DNA from: PLA3 sp964592235 | Lineage (GTDB): Bacteria > Planctomycetota > Phycisphaerae > UBA1845 > UTPLA1 | Length of the DNA: 64,000 nt | Assembly: GCA_964592235.1 (NCBI GenBank) | Contig: CAZQCF010000001.1 | Span: 124,001-188,000, forward strand | Direction of reading: 5' to 3' | In this document: positions 33,743 to 44,318 of the stretch, in pieces | How positions within the stretch are numbered: position 1 is the first letter of the stretch | Layout: each line of letters begins with the position of its first letter | Made by a program: the position numbers and the translations under genes | Notes under the pieces: generated by a model | What the model was told of the DNA's origin: nothing | The model's input: the letters and a program-made list of their open reading frames with translations, nothing else | Databases searched by the model: none

Positions 33743-34704
33743 CAAGCGACAACCGTCTCTACATTGGAATCGACCTGGGAGGCACGGCGGTCAAGGGCGG
33801 CCTGGTGCAGGCCGACGGCGTGATCGTGGAGAAGCGGTCCATCCCCACCGAGGCTGATCGCGGCGTCGAGCATGTGATTCATCGAATGGTGGCGCTGATT
33901 CGCGAGATGAGTGACCGTGCCGGAGCCTTGCAGCGCGCTGCGGATGCGGTCGGGCTGGGTGTGCCGGGGACGTTGAGCCACGCGACGGGCATGGTGATCG
34001 CGCCGCCGAATCTGCCGGGCTGGCGGAACGTGCCGATCGTCAAGCGACTGGTAGAGGCCACGCGGTATCGCGTGGTGCTGGAGAACGACGCGAACGCGGC
34101 GGCATGGGGCGAGTATTGCTGCGGCGCGGGGCGCGGCTGCCGGTCAATGGTGATGATCACGCTGGGAACGGGCGTGGGCGGCGGATTTGTTTTTGACGGT
34201 CGTCTGTTTCGCGGCAGTCACGAAAGCGGGGCCGAGGTCGGCCACATGATCGTCGTGCCAGGCGGGCGGCCGTGCGGGTGCGGCCAGCGCGGCTGCCTCG
34301 AGGCGTACGCGTCGGCGAGCAACACGGCCGTTCGGGCGATCGAGCGGTTGCGTGCGGGCGAGTCGTCGCGCCTGCGAACCGCGTTCGAGTCCGGCGCGGC
34401 GCTGACAAGTGAAGACGTGGTGACGGCCGCAGAACAGGGCGACCCCCTCGCGCGGGATGTCTGGCGCGAGACCTGCGAGCTGCTCGCGACGGCCATGGTG
34501 AGCCTCCAGCATACGATTGACCCGGAGCGATTCGTTCTCGCCGGCGGGATGAGCAAAGCGGGTGACCGATTGATCGCGCCGGTGCGCGAGGCTGCGGCGC
34601 GACTTGCCTCGCCCTTGTTCGGCAAGCCGCCTGATATCTGCCTTGCCACGCTCGGCTCGGACGCAGGCCTCGTCGGGGCCGCGCTGGCCGCCCGCGATGA
34701 ATGA
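33739..34704 (+). CDS. ROK family sugar kinase (glucokinase-like)
   Basis: ATP-dependent sugar kinase of 321 residues. ATP-binding DLGGTAVKGGLV is near the start, the catalytic segment ENDANAAAWGEYCCGAGRG includes the base Asp, and GTGVGGGFVFDG is the second phosphate loop. The ROK zinc motif is GGRPCGCGQRGCLEAYAS. It lacks an N-terminal helix-turn-helix, so it is a kinase and not a ROK repressor. The ATG at 33739 overlaps the tatD stop. The substrate is most likely glucose or a related hexose. Confidence 0.92.
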   Translation: MTSDNRLYIGIDLGGTAVKGGLVQADGVIVEKRSIPTEADRGVEHVIHRMVALIREMSDRAGALQRAADAVGLGVPGTLSHATGMVIAPPNLPGWRNVPIVKRLVEATRYRVVLENDANAAAWGEYCCGAGRGCRSMVMITLGTGVGGGFVFDGRLFRGSHESGAEVGHMIVVPGGRPCGCGQRGCLEAYASASNTAVRAIERLRAGESSRLRTAFESGAALTSEDVVTAAEQGDPLARDVWRETCELLATAMVSLQHTIDPERFVLAGGMSKAGDRLIAPVREAAARLASPLFGKPPDICLATLGSDAGLVGAALAARDE

Positions 34705-35035
34705 ATTCACGGGATTGCCCACACATGTAAGGCACGGATGCGGCTGACTTCCCTTCGAGGCGGCTTGTACCAGAATTTTATTTTTCTTGTAACACCTTTG
34801 ATGACAACTAATTAGAGATTGTCTCGTGTGTGGATTCCACGTCGAGATATGGAAGAACGTTTCGAGGCATGTTATGATCGTTTTGAACGAATTAGATACT
34901 GCCGTGGTCGGATGAAGGAGTGCGTTCCGATCGAACATAGGGCAGTGTTCGCAAGCAGAATGTAATGTACTTACGCGGTGAATCGAGCGTTCGATGTCAC
35001 CGGTAAGGCAGTCAGCACAACATGGAGCAAGAACT
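34705..35035. other. 331-base AT-richer intergenic region before the fasciclin gene
   Basis: No ORF or structured RNA is recognised. It contains TTTTATTTTTCTTGTAAC (about 34775-34792), the palindrome GTGGATTCCAC and an extended -10-like TGTTATGAT (34870-34878) without a clear -35. It is probably the regulatory leader of the fasciclin gene. Confidence 0.4.
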
Positions 35036-35911
35036 ATGTTGAAGTCGAGAGTGATCGTTTTGCACGTTATGACATGTGCGCTCGGGTTGGCGGCATCGCA
35101 CGCGTCCGCAGGACAGAAAAACATCGTTGAGACGGCGGTCGCCGCGGGGAGCTTCAAGACGCTGGCCACCGCGCTGAAAGAAGCGGACCTCGTCGACACG
35201 TTGAGCGGGAAGGGTCCCTTTACCGTACTCGCTCCAACGGACGCGGCATTCGCCAAGCTGCCGGACGGAGCGCTGGACAACCTCCTGAAAAACAAGGACC
35301 AGCTCCGCGCCGTGCTGTTTCAACATGTTGTGGCGGGCGAGGCCATGTCGAAGGATGTCGCCAAGGCAAAATCGCTCAAGACGTTGCTCGGCCAGTCGGT
35401 CAATGTGGATGTGAGCAAGGGCGTCCGCATCGGATCGGCCACGGTGACCCAACCTGACGTCGCATGCAGCAACGGCGTCATTCACGTGATCGATACCGTC
35501 CTGCTGCCAAAGAATGACCTCGTCGAGACGGCGCGCAACGCGGGCAGCTTCAAGACGCTGCTCACGGCACTGGAGGCCGCCGACCTGACGGACACGCTTC
35601 GTTCGGAAGGCCCCTTCACGGTCTTCGCGCCGACGGACGACGCGTTCGCCAAGCTGCCCAAGGGCACGCTCGATTCCCTGCTGAAGGACAAGAAGAAGCT
35701 CGCATCGATTCTCACGTACCACGTCGTGCCCGGCCGCGTCATGGCGTCGGATGTGGTCAAACTGAAGGAAGCCAAGACCGTGCAGGGCCAGTCCGTGAAG
35801 ATCGACACGAGCAGTGGTGTGCAGGTGGACGGCGCGCGCGTCATCAAGCCCGATGTCGGAGCCGACAACGGCGTCATCCACGTGATCGACACGGTGATTC
35901 TGCCGAAGTAA
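35036..35911 (+). CDS. secreted protein with two fasciclin (FAS1) domains
   Basis: An exported adhesion-type protein of 291 residues. Signal peptide residues 1-25 (LHVMTCALGLAASHASAG). Two tandem FAS1 domains at about 28-158 and 163-291, each with the family's LAPTDAAFAKLPDGAL or FAPTDDAFAKLPKGTL box and the GVIHVIDTVLLPK or GVIHVIDTVILPK end; they look like a recent duplication. ATG at 35036 with GGAG ten bases upstream. The role in Planctomycetota is not known; cell-surface or polymer contact is likely. Confidence 0.93.
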   Translation: MLKSRVIVLHVMTCALGLAASHASAGQKNIVETAVAAGSFKTLATALKEADLVDTLSGKGPFTVLAPTDAAFAKLPDGALDNLLKNKDQLRAVLFQHVVAGEAMSKDVAKAKSLKTLLGQSVNVDVSKGVRIGSATVTQPDVACSNGVIHVIDTVLLPKNDLVETARNAGSFKTLLTALEAADLTDTLRSEGPFTVFAPTDDAFAKLPKGTLDSLLKDKKKLASILTYHVVPGRVMASDVVKLKEAKTVQGQSVKIDTSSGVQVDGARVIKPDVGADNGVIHVIDTVILPK

Positions 35912-36022
35912 CCGCCTCGCGCGGCGGCCTCCGGGCGAGCCGGGGCTCCGCGCGGGCAAGCTCGAAGCAAGTTGAGTACGGATGAACCAAAGGACCTTTG
36001 GAAGCAGACACAGGAGAAAACC

Positions 36023-36250
36023 ATGAAAGCGTTTGATGTGATCGCGGCGGTGTTGCTGGTGGTGGGCGGCTTGAACTGGGGTCTGGTCGGCGTGGCGCAG
36101 TTCGATCTGGTCGCTGCGCTGCTGGGCGCCGGATCGGTGCTGTCCAACATCGTTTACTCGCTGGTCGGCGCGGCGGCGCTGTATCAGGCGGTCGGACTTC
36201 GCGGGATTCAGAAGCGCTGGAACGTGGGCCGCTCGCCCGCGCTGGCGTGA
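36023..36250 (+). CDS. DUF378 small membrane protein
   Basis: 75 residues with two membrane helices: AFDVIAAVLLVVGGLNWGLV and LSNIVYSLVGAAALYQAVGL. The GGLNWGLVGVAQFDLVA block is the DUF378 signature. Function unknown. The ATG at 36023 has CAGGAGA five to ten bases upstream. It lies between the fasciclin and lipocalin genes, all on one strand, with gaps of about 110-130 bases. Confidence 0.9.
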   Translation: MKAFDVIAAVLLVVGGLNWGLVGVAQFDLVAALLGAGSVLSNIVYSLVGAAALYQAVGLRGIQKRWNVGRSPALA

Positions 36251-36381
36251 TGAAGCCGGAATGGAGTGGGGGCGGCAGGAGCACCCGGGCCGAAGCGTCC
36301 GGTGCTCCTGCCAATTTGTTACGCACGCGGCCATCGGCGCAGGGTTTCTGCGTGAGCCGCGGCATGAAAGAGGAGTCAAGC

Positions 36382-36936
36382 ATGGAATTGCGAAGGTTCG
36401 GATGGGCGGTCGTGGTCTTGCTCGGCGCGGGGTGCCTGCCGGGCTGCCAGTTGTTTGCGCCGGGTCCGCCCCTCGAAACGGTCTCCAGCGTCGACATCGC
36501 ACGGTACATGGGCACGTGGTACGAGATCGCGAAATACCCGAACGGCTTCGAACAAGGCTGCTTCGGCGTGACGGCCGAGTACACCCTGCGCGATGACGGC
36601 ACCGTCCGCGTCGTGAACGTCTGCCGCAATGCCGACGGCACGCGCAACGATCGCAGCATCGAGGGCTTCGCGACTGTCGCGGACGCGGCGACGAACTCAA
36701 AACTGACGGTTTACTTTTTCTTCCCGTTCGGCGCGCCCTACTGGATCATCGATCTGGACGAGGACTACCAGTACGCCGTCGTCGGCGACCCGACGCGCAG
36801 CTTTCTGTGGATCTTGAGCCGAACGCCCACGCTCGACGACGCCACGTACCAGGGAATCCTCGATCGACTCCCGGCCAAGGGCTACGATCCTGCGCGGCTG
36901 GAATTGATGCCGCAGTTTCCGGTCCAGTCGCCGTAA
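36382..36936 (+). CDS. blc: lipocalin family outer-membrane lipoprotein (Blc-like)
   Basis: Binds hydrophobic ligands such as fatty acids or lysophospholipids at the envelope. It has 184 residues with lipobox LGAGCLPGC. The lipocalin signature is YMGTWYEIAKYPNGFEQGCF, with the ordered beta-barrel following (VTAEYTLRDDGTVRVVNVCR, KLTVYFFFPFGAPYWIIDLD) and the third motif WILSRTP. ATG at 36382 with AGGAG eight bases upstream; a GTG 45 codons earlier is unlikely. Confidence 0.93.
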   Translation: MELRRFGWAVVVLLGAGCLPGCQLFAPGPPLETVSSVDIARYMGTWYEIAKYPNGFEQGCFGVTAEYTLRDDGTVRVVNVCRNADGTRNDRSIEGFATVADAATNSKLTVYFFFPFGAPYWIIDLDEDYQYAVVGDPTRSFLWILSRTPTLDDATYQGILDRLPAKGYDPARLELMPQFPVQSP

Positions 36937-36979
36937 CCGAAGCGCGCGCGAGCGGTCGCGATCGAACGAGGACGCCGTC

Positions 36980-38521
36980 ATGAATTCTCAAAGCCAACGC
37001 GAGACCGGCGTTTCACGCGTGCTGGTCACCGGCGCGACGGGTTACATCGGCGGTCGCCTTGTTCCGCGATTGCTTGCGGCGGGGTATCGCGTCCGGTGTC
37101 TGGTGCGTGATGCGCGGAAGCTCGCCTCGCGCGCGTGGGTCAAGAATCCGAATGTCGAGATCGTGGAGTGCGACATCGGCGCGGCCGAGGAGGTCGCCCG
37201 CGCCCTGCGGGGCTGTGATGCGGCGTACTACCTTGTGCATTCGATGCTCGCGGCCGGACCTGCGTATCGGCGCGTGGATCGTGAATTGGCGGAATCGTTC
37301 GCCCGGTCCGCCCGCGACGCTGAACTGATTCGCATCATCTACCTGGGCGGTCTGGGCGAAACCGGCGACGGACTAAGCGAGCATCTCTCGTCGCGCCGCG
37401 AGGTCGAAAATGCCTTGGCCTCGACCGGCGTGCCGGTGACCGTTTTCCGGGCGGCCATGATCATCGGGTCCGGTTCGGCTTCGTTCGAGATTCTTCGTTA
37501 CCTCGTGGAGCGGCTCCCGGTGATGGTGACGCCGCGTTGGGTGAATACGCGATGCCAGCCCATCGCCGTGCGCGATGTGCTTCACTATCTCGTGGCGTGC
37601 CTGGAAGCGCCGGACACGCTAGGCCGGACGCTTGATATCGGCGGGCCGGACGTCTTGACTTATCGCACGCTGATGGACCTCATGAGTGACGCGCTGGGTC
37701 TTCGCCGTCGGCGCGTAATCCCAGTTCCCGTTCTGACGCCGCGATTGAGCTCGCTGTGGATTCACCTGGTCACGCCGATCAGCCATCGCATCGCGCGACC
37801 GCTCGCCGAAGGTTTGCGAAATCGCGTCGTGTGCAGAAACCACGATGTGCTGGGGCTGTTGCCTCACGATTGCATGACGGTTCGAGAAGCGATCTCCGCG
37901 GCGCTGGGCAAGCGCAGCCGCGCCGAGATCGAATCTTCCTGGAGCGACGCCGGACCGATTCCGGGCGATGCGGATTGGGCGGGCGGAAAAGTGTTCATCG
38001 ATCGCCGCCGCGTTGAGACCGCCGCGCCGCCGGAGGCTGTGTTCGAAGTCGTGAGTCGCCTGGGCGGTGAGCATGGTTACTTTGCTGCGGACTGGCTGTG
38101 GCGGTTGCGCGGGGTGATGGATCGCTTTGTAGGCGGTCCGGGCCTGCGCCGGGGCCGTCGCCATCCGACGCAGCTGGCCTTTGGCGAAGCGCTGGATTTC
38201 TGGCGCGTGACAAAGCTCGAAGCCGGTCGTCTGCTGGAGCTTCGCGCAGAAATGCGACTTCCGGGTGTCGCGACGCTGACCTTTGAAGTGATCCCTCGGG
38301 ACAAGGTCGGTAGTGAACTGATTCAAACCGCCCGTTTCAAGCCGCGCGGGCTGGCGGGAATCGCGTACTGGTACGCCGTCGCGCCGCTGCATGGAATCGT
38401 CTTCCAGGGCATGTTGGACGGCATCCGGGCCGCGGCCGAGTCCGGATCGGTTGGTCCCATTGCCTCGAGCGCGGAAAAAAGGGAGTCACTCCATCATCCA
38501 ATGGCGACTTCGATGTTCTGA
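36980..38521 (+). CDS. SDR-type NAD(P)-binding protein fused to a DUF2867 domain
   Basis: A two-domain protein of 513 residues. The N-terminal atypical short-chain dehydrogenase domain (about 10-330) has the nucleotide loop VTGATGYIGGRLVP and a complex I NDUFA9-like pattern with YYLVHSMLA. The C-terminal DUF2867/SRPBCC-like domain (about 340-490) has GGKVFIDRRRVETAAPPEAV and FVGGPGLRRGRRHPTQLAFG. ATG at 36980. Relatives often occur next to lipocalin and SRPBCC genes, as here. Substrate unknown; lipid or isoprenoid modification is a guess. Confidence 0.88.
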   Translation: MNSQSQRETGVSRVLVTGATGYIGGRLVPRLLAAGYRVRCLVRDARKLASRAWVKNPNVEIVECDIGAAEEVARALRGCDAAYYLVHSMLAAGPAYRRVDRELAESFARSARDAELIRIIYLGGLGETGDGLSEHLSSRREVENALASTGVPVTVFRAAMIIGSGSASFEILRYLVERLPVMVTPRWVNTRCQPIAVRDVLHYLVACLEAPDTLGRTLDIGGPDVLTYRTLMDLMSDALGLRRRRVIPVPVLTPRLSSLWIHLVTPISHRIARPLAEGLRNRVVCRNHDVLGLLPHDCMTVREAISAALGKRSRAEIESSWSDAGPIPGDADWAGGKVFIDRRRVETAAPPEAVFEVVSRLGGEHGYFAADWLWRLRGVMDRFVGGPGLRRGRRHPTQLAFGEALDFWRVTKLEAGRLLELRAEMRLPGVATLTFEVIPRDKVGSELIQTARFKPRGLAGIAYWYAVAPLHGIVFQGMLDGIRAAAESGSVGPIASSAEKRESLHHPMATSMF

Positions 38522-38540
38522 TTCACTGGGAGCTAGATAC

Positions 38541-39809
38541 ATGAGAGGAATCGAACGAAAATCGTGCCGAGGCGCTCGCGTTATTGCGGTGATCCTGCTT
38601 CTGGTCGTGATCGGTGTCGGTGCGCCGGCGGGGAACGCCGAGGACCGAGACCGCTGGCCCCAATGGCGTGGTCCCCATCGCGATTCGATTGTGAGGAGCG
38701 GTTCGGCATGGCCGGACGACTTGAAGGGTCTGTCGCGGCAATGGCATGTGGCATTGGGACCGGGTTACGGCGGTCCGATTGTGTGGGGGGATCAGGTGTT
38801 CACGGTCGAAACGCGCGAGGAGAAGGACGAACTCGTGCGCGCGCTGGATCGCTCGGACGGGCGAGAACGGTGGCGGGCGTCGTGGGCGGGGGCCATGCGC
38901 GTTCCCTTTTTCGCGCGGCGCAACGGTGACTGGATCCGGGCGACGCCGGCGTGTGATGGTGAATCGCTATACGTCGCGGGGATGCGCGATGTTCTGATAT
39001 GCCTCAATACGCAGGACGGAACGCAGCGCTGGCGGGTGGACTTTCCGGCGAAGCTGGGAACGCCGGTGCCCGCGTTTGGATTTGTGTCTTCGCCGCTGGT
39101 CATTGGAGAATTCGTGTACGTTCAGGCAGGCGGTGCGTTCGTCAAGCTCAACAAGACAACAGGGGAGATTCTCTGGCGGGTCCTGGACGACGGCGGGGGC
39201 ATGAGCAGTGCGTTTTCATCGCCGGTCGAGGCGACGCTGCATGGCAAACGGCAGCTTGTCGTGCAGATGCGCGAGGAACTGGCCGGGGTCGATCCGGGTG
39301 ACGGCACCGTGCTGTGGAAGCAAACGGTGCCGTCGTATCGCGGCATGAATATTCTGACGCCGACGGTCTTCGGCGACGGGTTGTTCACCAGCACCCATAA
39401 AAACAAGACGTTCTTCTATAAAATAGGGCGATCGGAGGGCGGCTTCGACGCGACACAGGCCTGGACGCTGCCCGGTCAGGGTTACATGTCTTCCCCCGTC
39501 GTCATCGACGACCACGCCTATCTGCACCTCGGGAATGGTCGGCTCTGCTGCATCGACCTGAAAACCGGTAAGCAGACCTGGCGCTCGCGACCCTTCGGAC
39601 AATACTGGAGCATGATCGCGCGCGGAGATCGAATCCTCGCGCTGGATGAACGCGGCGAGCTGCTGCTGATCGCGGCCGATCCGCGCAAGTTCCGGCTCCT
39701 GGACCGGCGCGAAGTGGGCGAGGGCGAGGCGTGGGCGCATCTGGCGGTCTGTGATGATCAGGTCTTCGTGCGCGATCTGACGGGGATTTCTGCTTTCGAA
39801 TGGAAGTAG
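38541..39809 (+). CDS. exported PQQ-like beta-propeller protein
   Basis: A secreted protein of 422 residues with a signal peptide (residues 1-33, VIAVILLLVVIGVGAPAGNA) and repeated beta-propeller blades (TRDGTxxWR-type strings: LNTQDGTQRWRVDFP, LNKTTGEILWRVLDD, VDPGDGTVLWKQTV, IDLKTGKQTWRSRPF). The WPQWRGPHRDSIV opening is typical of the large Planctomycetota PQQ-like family. No sign of PQQ-dependent catalytic residues, so a binding or scaffold role is more likely. ATG at 38541, 19 bases after the SDR gene. Confidence 0.9.
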   Translation: MRGIERKSCRGARVIAVILLLVVIGVGAPAGNAEDRDRWPQWRGPHRDSIVRSGSAWPDDLKGLSRQWHVALGPGYGGPIVWGDQVFTVETREEKDELVRALDRSDGRERWRASWAGAMRVPFFARRNGDWIRATPACDGESLYVAGMRDVLICLNTQDGTQRWRVDFPAKLGTPVPAFGFVSSPLVIGEFVYVQAGGAFVKLNKTTGEILWRVLDDGGGMSSAFSSPVEATLHGKRQLVVQMREELAGVDPGDGTVLWKQTVPSYRGMNILTPTVFGDGLFTSTHKNKTFFYKIGRSEGGFDATQAWTLPGQGYMSSPVVIDDHAYLHLGNGRLCCIDLKTGKQTWRSRPFGQYWSMIARGDRILALDERGELLLIAADPRKFRLLDRREVGEGEAWAHLAVCDDQVFVRDLTGISAFEWK

Positions 39810-39846
39810 TGCCGTGCCAGGAGGGCGCGGCGCGGAGACGAGTCTC

Positions 39847-40356
39847 ATGCCCGAGCAACGCCAATCTTACTTTCTCGTTCGCCGACTGCGCCTGCCGTTG
39901 CCGGTTGCGGACGTCTTTTCCTTTTTTTCCGATCCGCACAACCTCGATCATCTGACGCCGTCGTACATGCACTTTCGCATCGAGACGCCTTCGCCGATCG
40001 CGATGGCGGCCGGCACGCGGATTCAATACACGATTCGCTGGCACGGGTTTCCGATGCGCTGGCTGACCGAAATCATCGAATGGAAACCGGGCCGCAGGTT
40101 CGTCGACCTTCAGATTCGCGGGCCGTATCGACTTTGGCATCACACGCACACCTTCGAGCCGGACGGCGACGGCACAATTATGGAAGACGTCGTGGAGTAT
40201 GCCCTGCCGCTCGGGCCGATCGGCAGGCTGGCGCACGCGCTCGCGGTGCGAAGGGATCTTCAGCGGATCTTCGATTATCGAGCCGAGCGCATCGCGGATT
40301 GGGCCGAGCGAAGCGCGGCAGCGGTCACGACTGGCGAAGCGGCCGCCGTTCGGTGA
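39847..40356 (+). CDS. SRPBCC (START-like) ligand-binding protein
   Basis: 169 residues of the SRPBCC fold: VRRLRLPLPVADVFSFFSDP, HNLDHLTPSYMHFRIETPSP, EIIEWKPGRRFVDLQIRGPY and HTHTFEPDGDGTIMEDVVEY. The pattern is that of the cyclase/dehydrase-like branch found beside SDR/DUF2867 proteins. The ATG at 39847 is preferred to a GTG at 39814. It lies 37 bases after the beta-propeller gene; function unknown, hydrophobic ligand binding inferred. Confidence 0.88.
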   Translation: MPEQRQSYFLVRRLRLPLPVADVFSFFSDPHNLDHLTPSYMHFRIETPSPIAMAAGTRIQYTIRWHGFPMRWLTEIIEWKPGRRFVDLQIRGPYRLWHHTHTFEPDGDGTIMEDVVEYALPLGPIGRLAHALAVRRDLQRIFDYRAERIADWAERSAAAVTTGEAAAVR

Positions 40357-40419
40357 AGATAGCCGGGTCGTCCGCGCCGGCGCGCGGGCGAACGGTTCTT
40401 TCAGATCGGGAGACGCTCC

Positions 40420-40830
40420 GTGACGCTTGGCGCTACGCGACCGGCGACGATTCTCATCGTCGATGACAACGCGCAGAATCTTGAGCTGCTGGAAGCCTAT
40501 CTGGAGGAGCTGCCCGGTGCGCGCGTGCTCACCGCGACCAGCGGGCAGGACGCCCTCGCCAAGGTCGCGTCGGACAAGCCCGACCTGATGCTGCTGGACA
40601 TCATGATGCCGAAGATGAGCGGCTTTGAAGTCTGCAAGAAGATCAAGGCCGACCCGGCGACGAAGGACATTCCGGTTGTTCTCGTGACCGCGCTGCACGA
40701 AATGGGCGATCAGGAGCGCGGTGCGGAAATGGGAGCGGATGATTTCCTGACCAAGCCGGTCAATCGCGTCGATCTCATCGCGCGAATCCAGGCTCAACTG
40801 GCGAAGCGCTTCGGCGGCCCCGTGAATTAG
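40420..40830 (+). CDS. stand-alone CheY-like response regulator
   Basis: A single receiver domain of 136 residues without output domain. The acidic pair is in ILIVDDNAQN, the phosphoacceptor Asp in LMLLDIMMPKMSG, the Thr in VVLVTALHE and the Lys in DDFLTKPVNRVDL, so it should be phosphorylated. Start is GTG at 40420 with GGGAG nine bases upstream. No histidine kinase is adjacent. Confidence 0.94.
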   Translation: MTLGATRPATILIVDDNAQNLELLEAYLEELPGARVLTATSGQDALAKVASDKPDLMLLDIMMPKMSGFEVCKKIKADPATKDIPVVLVTALHEMGDQERGAEMGADDFLTKPVNRVDLIARIQAQLAKRFGGPVN

Positions 40831-40838
40831 CTGCGGTC

Positions 40839-40866
40839 TTGCCGCCGGTTTCCGCCCATCTATAAT
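40839..40866 (+). promoter_or_regulatory. sigma70-type promoter upstream of the membrane protein gene at 40929
   Basis: TTGCCG (40839-40844), 16-base spacer, perfect TATAAT (40861-40866). Confidence 0.6.
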
Positions 40867-40928
40867 CGCGCCCGATCAACCCGGCGGGGCATGGGGGGCA
40901 GGAGGCCCGCGGTCAGAAGGGAAATCGG

Positions 40929-42305
40929 ATGTCCGAGTCTCCGGCGGAAATCAAACGCATCCACTGGTCCGACGTCTTCGCGTTCACGGCGGTCTTTCGC
41001 TCGTTTCGCATGGCCCTGGACTGGAAGACGCTGCTGCTGGCGTTTCTCGGATTGTTCGTCACCTATCTTGGCGGGCGGACGCTCGATCTGGTCTGGGCGT
41101 CAGGCCACATGCCGATTGTCTCGGCGACGCACGTGTCGGAGCTGGACGCGTACGCCCTGGGCGGCCGGGCCGGTGCGAAGCATTTCATCAAGGAGCAGGA
41201 TGATCGGAAGGATTCCCGCCGCGTCGGCGCGTTCGCGTTGCTGTTGCAGCACGCGCGCGTGACGGCCAATCGCGCCATGCACGGCGTGATGGCGCTCAAT
41301 CCCGGCGAAGTGCTCGGAGCGATCTACGGCGCAGCGCTGGCGACGCTCTGGCTGGTCAGCGTTCATCCGTTCTATGGGATTCTGTTTGTCCTGCTCAAGC
41401 TGTGCGTCTGGGCGCTGTTCGGCGGGGCGGCCTGCCGGGTGGCGATGATGCGCGCGGCGCGTGACGAGCGCATCCCGTTGAGCGAGGCGCTGGCCTTCGC
41501 GCGAACGCGGTTCGGTTCGTTCCTGCTGGCGCCGACGTTCGGGTTTGGGATTGTCCTGGTGGCGGGACTGGTGCTGATGCTGTTCGGTCTGGTCGGCGCG
41601 ATTCCGTGGCTGGGCGATCTGGTCGTGGGGCTGCTGTTCGTGCTAGTCGTCGCGGCCGCATTGGGCATGGCGTTTATCTTGATCGGCGCGTGCGCGGGGA
41701 TGCCGCTGCTCTATCCGGCCATCGCGGCGGAAGGGTCCGATCCGTTCGATGCGCTCAACCGCAGCATTTCGTATATCTATGAGCGTCCGTGGCGGTCGGC
41801 GCTCTATCTCGGCGCGGCCACGGTCTACGGCGCGATCTGCCTGCTGTTCGTGAAGTTCTTCGTTCGCCTCGGCCTCGCAACCGCGGCGTTGTTTCTCGGC
41901 GCGACGATGAATCTCGGCAGCGCCTCGGCCGGCGCGACCAAGCTGCCCGACGACGTGGGCAAGCTGACCGCCGTGTGGCAAGCGCCGACGCTCACGTTTG
42001 ACAGCGCCTTTGTCGGCAGGTTCGACGAGCACGAGGTCGGCGGCATGAGCCGTTTCGGCCGATTCCTCATCAAGGGCTGGCTGTACGCGGCGTGGGGACT
42101 GGTCGCCGCGTTCGCGATCAGTTTCTACTATGCCGCGGCGTCGATTGTCTATCTGCTCCTCCGCCGCGAGGTGGACGCGACGGACATGGAAGACGTATTC
42201 GTTGAAGATTATCCGGCAGAAGCGCTGGCGGCCGCGCCGGCGCCGGCGGCCAATGCGCCCGCGGCGCAGGGCGGCGGTTTGAATCTGCCGGTGATCGGTC
42301 AGTAG
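40929..42305 (+). CDS. polytopic membrane protein, function unknown
   Basis: 458 residues with about seven membrane helices, for example TLLLAFLGLFVTYLGG, YGILFVLLKLCVWALFGGAA, GFGIVLVAGLVLMLFGLVGA, LLFVLVVAAALGMAFILIGA and GWLYAAWGLVAAFAISFYYA. The middle has ATRFRSFLLAP-like positive loops and SEGSDPFDALNRSISYIYER, a pattern I have seen in Planctomycetota proteins without assigned role. The C-terminus is an Ala/Pro-rich tail. ATG at 40929, promoter directly upstream. No family assigned. Confidence 0.8.
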   Translation: MSESPAEIKRIHWSDVFAFTAVFRSFRMALDWKTLLLAFLGLFVTYLGGRTLDLVWASGHMPIVSATHVSELDAYALGGRAGAKHFIKEQDDRKDSRRVGAFALLLQHARVTANRAMHGVMALNPGEVLGAIYGAALATLWLVSVHPFYGILFVLLKLCVWALFGGAACRVAMMRAARDERIPLSEALAFARTRFGSFLLAPTFGFGIVLVAGLVLMLFGLVGAIPWLGDLVVGLLFVLVVAAALGMAFILIGACAGMPLLYPAIAAEGSDPFDALNRSISYIYERPWRSALYLGAATVYGAICLLFVKFFVRLGLATAALFLGATMNLGSASAGATKLPDDVGKLTAVWQAPTLTFDSAFVGRFDEHEVGGMSRFGRFLIKGWLYAAWGLVAAFAISFYYAAASIVYLLLRREVDATDMEDVFVEDYPAEALAAAPAPAANAPAAQGGGLNLPVIGQ

Positions 42306-42425
42306 GAAGCCCCATCGGTCCGGGGGGCGTGGAAACGGCGGCCGTATCAGACGCCGGGGCACGTCCGGGTGCGATGATCCGTCGCGCCCAAGAGTGAAGG
42401 AAGCCTCGCCTCGGAGGAAGGTGCC

Positions 42426-43859
<1,434 letters not shown>

Positions 43860-43988
43860 AGATGCCTCGCGCCGCGCGCTGATTCCTGCACACTGGGTCG
43901 GACGTTCGTGTAGATCGGGTCCGCAGTCCCGACTTTCGGGCATCCCGATCGTTGAACATTTCTTCATTGTGTTACACTCGACGATCAA

Positions 43989-44318
43989 ATGGCTCGTTCT
44001 GGTCATGATTCTTCTCGAAAAGTCCCACGCTTCTTCCGGCGAGCAGGGGAGGGGATCGTCACCATCGCTTTCGAGGGGGTTGCTGAATTGGTACTGTCCG
44101 GAATTTGCTTGCTGGCTTATCGCGGGCTGCGAACACTCGGCATGTCGGCAAATGAACTCTACCTCGCTTGGATCGCGATTCTGTCGGTCTTTGTTGTTGT
44201 TACTGGGATTATTGCTCTGCGTGCGCGACGCAAAATTCGCGCTCGCCGAAATCACATGGGGCTTGCGTCAATCAATCGTCTTGGATTGGCTTCGAGTCGA
44301 CGCAATCGGGGGACTTGA
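43989..44318 (+). CDS. small membrane protein, function unknown (tentative)
   Basis: A 109-residue ORF in a lower-GC segment. A hydrophobic centre (VLSGICLLAYRGLRTLG; LYLAWIAILSVFVVVTGIIA) lies between basic ends (RARRKIRARRN). A TTGAAC / TACACT pair (43952-43978, 15-base spacer) ends ten bases before the ATG. Its stop is followed directly by the TTG of the next gene. No family recognised; the coding status rests on the membrane pattern and arrangement only. Confidence 0.45.
   Translation: MARSGHDSSRKVPRFFRRAGEGIVTIAFEGVAELVLSGICLLAYRGLRTLGMSANELYLAWIAILSVFVVVTGIIALRARRKIRARRNHMGLASINRLGLASSRRNRGT

Noticed and set aside
33739..34704. ROK protein as transcriptional repressor
   Set aside because: No N-terminal helix-turn-helix; the protein starts directly with the ATP-binding motif.
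38541..39809. PQQ-dependent dehydrogenase
   Set aside because: Propeller blades are present but the size (422 residues) and lack of cofactor and catalytic residues fit the non-enzymatic PQQ-like family.
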